Source of the DNA: Methylobacterium sp. Leaf465
GTDB taxonomy: Bacteria > Pseudomonadota > Alphaproteobacteria > Rhizobiales > Beijerinckiaceae
NCBI RefSeq assembly: GCF_001424705.1
Contig: NZ_LMRA01000007.1
Coordinates: 20,707 to 84,706, forward strand
Direction: 5' to 3'
Length of the DNA stretch: 64,000 bases
The position numbers and the translations under genes are program-made. This document shows, piece by piece, positions 60,697 to 64,000 of this stretch (position 1 is the stretch's first letter; every line of letters starts with the position of its first letter). The notes under the pieces are model-generated. The model was not told the origin of the DNA. It did no database searches and was given only the letters and a program-made list of their open reading frames with translations.

Positions 60697-63629
60697 CAGG
60701 CCGGCTCCCTCTCGGCGGCGCGCTCCGCCTCGGCTTCGGCCGCCCGCGTCCGGCGCACGGACTGGTGCGCCAGGGCGACGAGCATCAGCGCGCTCGCGCC
60801 CACCACCAGGACCATGATCCCGAGATCGAACACCAGTGCGCTCGCGACCGGCACCTTTCCGAGCAGCGGCGGCTCCCAGTAGGCGAAGGAGGCGGTGAGG
60901 AACGGGCGCCCGAACAGCCAGGATCCCGCGCCCGCCAGGACGGCGACCAGCAGGCCGACGCCGATCCAGGCGATCGGCCGGATGCGCAGGCGCTCCTCCA
61001 CCCACTCGGCCCCCTGGGCCATGTATTGCAGCACGAAGGCGATGGTCAGCGCGATGCCGCCCGCGAAGCCCCCGCCGGGCAGGTCGTGTCCCCGCAGGAA
61101 CAGGTGCAGGGCGAGAAGGACGATGAAGGGGAACAGCCACGTCATCACCACGCGGGGAACCAGCAGGGCATCGGCGGCGGTGTCGCCGGGGCTGCGGCCG
61201 GCCCGTGCCGCGTCGTAGGCATCGTGGCTGACCTGCTGCTTGGGACGTCCGAGGCTGTCCGAGGCCGGGCGGAAGCGGCGCAGCAGCGCGAACACCGTGA
61301 GCCCGACGATGCCGAGCACGCAGATCTCGCCCAGGGTGTCGAACGCACGGAAATCGACCAGCAGGACGTTGACCACGTTGCGCCCGCCCGCCTGCGGGTA
61401 GGCCTCCTCGACGAACCAGCGCGCGATACCGTCGACCGCCGGCCGGGTCATCACCGCGTAGGCCAGGCCGGCGAGGCCGAGGCCCGCGAAGGCCGCGATG
61501 CAGAGGTCGACGATGCGCCGCCGCCGGGCCCGCGCCGCCTCGGAGGCCGGAGCCGGAATCGCGGCGTCGCGCTTGGGCAGCCAGCGCAAGCCCAGCAGCA
61601 GCATCACCGTGGTGACGATCTCCACCAGGATCTGCGTGACCGCGAGGTCGGGCGCCGAGAGCCAGAGGAAGGTCAGGCTGCTGACGAGTCCGGCTCCGCC
61701 GACGAAGATGGCGGCCGAGAGGCGATGATACTTCGCCCGTTCGGCCGCCCCCACGGCGCAGGCCGCACCGACCAGCCACATCAGGGCGAAGGCGGGGTCG
61801 AACGTCGTGGCGCGTCCCGGTGCGAAGAGGTCGAGCCCCCGCACGGCTCCGGCCAGCATGGCGGCCAGGAGCACGGTCAGGAAGAGGATGCGCAATTGCA
61901 CCTGGAGGCGCTCGCTGCCCAGGTGCCCCTCCAACCGGCGGGCACCGGTCACGAGCCCGGTCATCGCCCGTTCGAACAGCCGGCCGCCGTCGAGCCGGTC
62001 CATCAGCCAGGGGCCGCCGCGGGGATTGGCGTTGATCCGCCGCCCGAACACGCCGTAGAGCGCGACGCCCCCTACCAGCGCCACGACGCTCAGGGCCAGC
62101 GGCGCGTTGAAGCCGTGCCAGATCGCGAGGTCGTAGTCCGGCGTCCGCGCCCCGAGGACCGACCGGACCGCGCCCGCGAGGGCGGGCCCGATGGTGAGAT
62201 TCGGCACGAGGCCGATCGCGATGCAGACCAGGACGAGCAGTTCGATCGGGATGCGCATCCAGCGGACCGGCTCATGGGGCACCTGCGGCAGGTCGTGGGG
62301 GGCGGGCCCGAAGAAGGTCTGGCGGATGAAGCGCACCGAGTAGAGCATGGTGAAGGCGCTCGCGAGCGTCGCCAGGATCGGCAGGGCGAGGTTCAGCCCG
62401 TGCTCGCCCGCATTGTCGACCGCCTCGGCCAGGAACATCTCCTTCGAGAGGAAGCCGTTGAGGAGGGGCACGCCCGCCATCGCGGCGGCGGCCACCATCG
62501 CCAGCGTCGCCGTGTAGGGCATCGCCCGCCACAGCCCGCTGAGGCGGCGCATGTCCCGCGTGCCCGTCTCGTGGTCGATGATCCCAGCCGCCATGAAGAG
62601 CGAGGCCTTGAAGGTCGCGTGGTTCACGGTGTGGAAGATCGCCGCCACGACGGCGAGGGGCGAGTCGAGACCGAGCAGGAGGGTGATCAGCCCGAGATGG
62701 CTGATCGTGGAGTAGGCGAGCAGGCCCTTGAGGTCGTGCTGGAAGATCGCGCTCCAGGCGCCCACCAGCATCGTCGCCATGCCGGCGGTGCCGACGATCC
62801 AGTACCAGGTCTCGGTGCCGGCCAGCACGGGCCAGAACCGGATCATCAGGAAGATGCCGGCCTTCACCATGGTGGCGGAATGCAGGTACGCGCTGATCGG
62901 CGTCGGTGCCGCCATCGCGCGCGGCAGCCAGATATGGAAGGGGAACTGCGCCGACTTGGTGAGGGCACCCGCGAGCACGAGCACCAGGGCCGGGAGGTAG
63001 AGCGGGCTGGAGCGGATCGTGTCACCCGAGGCCAGGACCACCGCCAGGTCGTAGCTCCCGACGATCTGTCCGATCAGCACCATGCCGACGAACAGGCAGA
63101 GACCGCCGCCCGCCGTGATGGTGAGGGCCATCCGGGCCCCGTCGCGGGCGGACGCATTGTCGGTCCAGTAGCCGATCAGCAGGAAGGACACGATGCTCGT
63201 CAGTTCCCAGAACACGACCAGCTGGATCAGGTTGCCCGAGAGCACGATCCCCAGCATCGCGCCGACGAAAGCGAGGAGATAGCTGAACAGGCGCGGGACC
63301 GGATCTTCGGCGGCCATGTAATAGCGCGCGTACAGGACGACGAGCGCGCCGATCCCGAGCACGAGGACTGCGAACAGCCAGGCCAGGCCATCGAGCCGCA
63401 GGACGAACTGGACGCCGAGCGTCGGAAGCCAGTCCACCGCCCAGACCAGGCTGCCGCCGGGCGCGGACACCATTGGGTAGAGAACCCCGATGCAGGCGAG
63501 GCACGCCACCAGGGTCGACCCGGCCAGGATCGCGGCGGCATTGCGCGCATGTCCGGGCAGGCTGATCACGGCCGCGCTGCCGAGAAAAGGAAGGATCGCC
63601 GCGATGGCAAGGAGAAGTTGAGGCGGCAT
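60696..63629 (-). CDS. mnhA: Na+/H+ antiporter subunit A fused to subunit B (Mrp/Mnh)
   Basis: This 977-residue protein is MnhA (NuoL-like proton pump, about residues 1-620, plus the MnhA C-terminal domain to about 800) joined to an MnhB-like domain (about 820-965: VVMTWLFPFIVLLALHLFLRGHDLPGGGFAGG). The NuoL-like lysine helices and the segment SAQFPFHIWLPRAMAAPTPISAYLHSA are conserved. The A-B fusion is the PhaA form typical of alphaproteobacteria and explains the lack of a separate mnhB. ATG 63629 is the start with a weak ribosome-binding site; upstream codons show no similarity. Confidence 0.95.
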   Translation of the reverse strand: MPPQLLLAIAAILPFLGSAAVISLPGHARNAAAILAGSTLVACLACIGVLYPMVSAPGGSLVWAVDWLPTLGVQFVLRLDGLAWLFAVLVLGIGALVVLYARYYMAAEDPVPRLFSYLLAFVGAMLGIVLSGNLIQLVVFWELTSIVSFLLIGYWTDNASARDGARMALTITAGGGLCLFVGMVLIGQIVGSYDLAVVLASGDTIRSSPLYLPALVLVLAGALTKSAQFPFHIWLPRAMAAPTPISAYLHSATMVKAGIFLMIRFWPVLAGTETWYWIVGTAGMATMLVGAWSAIFQHDLKGLLAYSTISHLGLITLLLGLDSPLAVVAAIFHTVNHATFKASLFMAAGIIDHETGTRDMRRLSGLWRAMPYTATLAMVAAAAMAGVPLLNGFLSKEMFLAEAVDNAGEHGLNLALPILATLASAFTMLYSVRFIRQTFFGPAPHDLPQVPHEPVRWMRIPIELLVLVCIAIGLVPNLTIGPALAGAVRSVLGARTPDYDLAIWHGFNAPLALSVVALVGGVALYGVFGRRINANPRGGPWLMDRLDGGRLFERAMTGLVTGARRLEGHLGSERLQVQLRILFLTVLLAAMLAGAVRGLDLFAPGRATTFDPAFALMWLVGAACAVGAAERAKYHRLSAAIFVGGAGLVSSLTFLWLSAPDLAVTQILVEIVTTVMLLLGLRWLPKRDAAIPAPASEAARARRRRIVDLCIAAFAGLGLAGLAYAVMTRPAVDGIARWFVEEAYPQAGGRNVVNVLLVDFRAFDTLGEICVLGIVGLTVFALLRRFRPASDSLGRPKQQVSHDAYDAARAGRSPGDTAADALLVPRVVMTWLFPFIVLLALHLFLRGHDLPGGGFAGGIALTIAFVLQYMAQGAEWVEERLRIRPIAWIGVGLLVAVLAGAGSWLFGRPFLTASFAYWEPPLLGKVPVASALVFDLGIMVLVVGASALMLVALAHQSVRRTRAAEAEAERAAEREPA

Positions 63630-63792
63630 CAGCTCGGGCGATGAGAGGAACGGGCGGACACGGGCAGCCTCGCGATCGGCCGGAGGCGCCCCTCCGCGAG
63701 CGGGGACGCGCCGACGCACGCCACACGGCTATAGCCTCCGGGAGACCGGGTGGCGAGCGCCGCCCGGCGGGAGCTTCCCGAACCCACGACGC

Positions 63793-63821
63793 GACCCGCC
63801 ACGGCGGAGGCCGGGCGGGTC
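63793..63821 (-). terminator. hairpin downstream of the 32-residue ORF
   Basis: GACCCGCC (63793-63800) and GGCGGGTC (63814-63821) can pair. It is 30 bases after the stop of the small ORF, before the mnhAB leader. There is no clear T-run, so it could be a Rho-independent terminator without poly-U or an mRNA 3' stabiliser. Confidence 0.5.
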
Positions 63822-63850
63822 GGTGTGAGATCTGGTCGGTCGGGAACGGC

Positions 63851-63949
63851 TCAGAGGTTGAGGAAGGTCTGGGCCGAGCCGACGAGGGTGAAGACGAGTC
63901 CACCGGCGAAGGCGGCGATCATGGCGTAGGAGAAGCCTTTCAGCAGCAT
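63851..63949 (-). CDS. 32-residue single-helix membrane peptide
   Basis: The frame encodes MLLKGFSYAMIAAFAGGLVF followed by TLVGSAQTFLNL, one membrane helix with a lysine near the N-terminus. An AGGAGA ribosome-binding site sits 5 bases before the ATG, and a hairpin follows the stop. Short membrane peptides with this layout are seen in energy-transducing complexes. No family can be assigned. It is 220 bp upstream of mnhAB on the same strand but separated by the hairpin. Confidence 0.55.
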   Translation of the reverse strand: MLLKGFSYAMIAAFAGGLVFTLVGSAQTFLNL

Positions 63950-64000
63950 GGGGGTCTCCTCGGGGTGTCCGGTCGGGTTGGGGTGTCCGATCAGCAGCGG

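Overview
This is a GC-rich alphaproteobacterial chromosome segment, most likely from Methylobacterium/Methylorubrum or a close relative. The evidence is a nifS-sufBCDST-sufA iron-sulfur cluster, an Omp25-like porin of a type common in that genus, an 8-vinyl reductase for (bacterio)chlorophyll, and the codon usage. The genus call is inference from recognised protein families; no database search was possible. No rRNA, tRNA, CRISPR array, insertion sequence or prophage was recognised.

Layout. 1-6984: Fe-S cluster assembly (3' end of a cysteine desulfurase, sufB, sufC, sufD, sufS, sufT, a broken Uma2 gene, sufA). 7006-13013: a GGDEF protein, an RhlE-type RNA helicase, a hydantoin-racemase-like gene, a frameshifted outer-membrane protein, and two spacers with short tandem repeats. 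13014-14567: a Rieske-FAD reductase. 14854-26598: a glycosylation island. A six-gene minus-strand run (sucrose-phosphate synthase/phosphatase-like, GT2, GT28/GT1-like, GT2, GT4, methyltransferase) faces away from two GT4 genes, followed by a GT2, a GT29-like protein and a GT8-like protein. 26685-29454: a probable NAD-metabolism operon (NrtR-type regulator, SPFH protein, NAD-kinase-like protein) with a promoter bracketed by a perfect 10-bp inverted repeat. 29824-32229: bciA, a small membrane peptide and a TerC-family protein. 32344-35567: a TctBAC tripartite tricarboxylate transporter.

36223-49391 is the most unusual part. It holds an SsuBC-like ABC transporter, a divergent HutC-type GntR regulator, and an apparent operon. 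That operon encodes a periplasmic binding protein, a complete fumarate-reductase/succinate-dehydrogenase-like complex (FeS, two membrane anchors, flavoprotein), a two-subunit class I fumarase/tartrate-dehydratase, a ThDP-dependent lyase and a second, paralogous binding protein. A convergent soxC plus mono-haem cytochrome c pair lies directly downstream. Together they look like an uptake and oxidation route for an uncharacterised dicarboxylate, possibly a sulfonated one such as sulfosuccinate.

49631-57337 is a signalling block: a small orphan protein, a PAS-PAS-XRE regulator, a decayed chemotaxis-receptor remnant coupled to an intact GGDEF-EAL protein, and a soluble PAS-containing chemoreceptor with a small downstream partner. 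57534-63629 is a complete Mrp/Mnh Na+/H+ antiporter operon (AB fusion, C, D, E, F, G). A 32-residue membrane peptide is encoded at the right edge.

Short tandem repeats with 12-18 bp units but unrelated sequences recur at about eight places, in spacers and inside coding sequence. Two genes (Uma2 and the outer-membrane protein) carry multiple frame disruptions.
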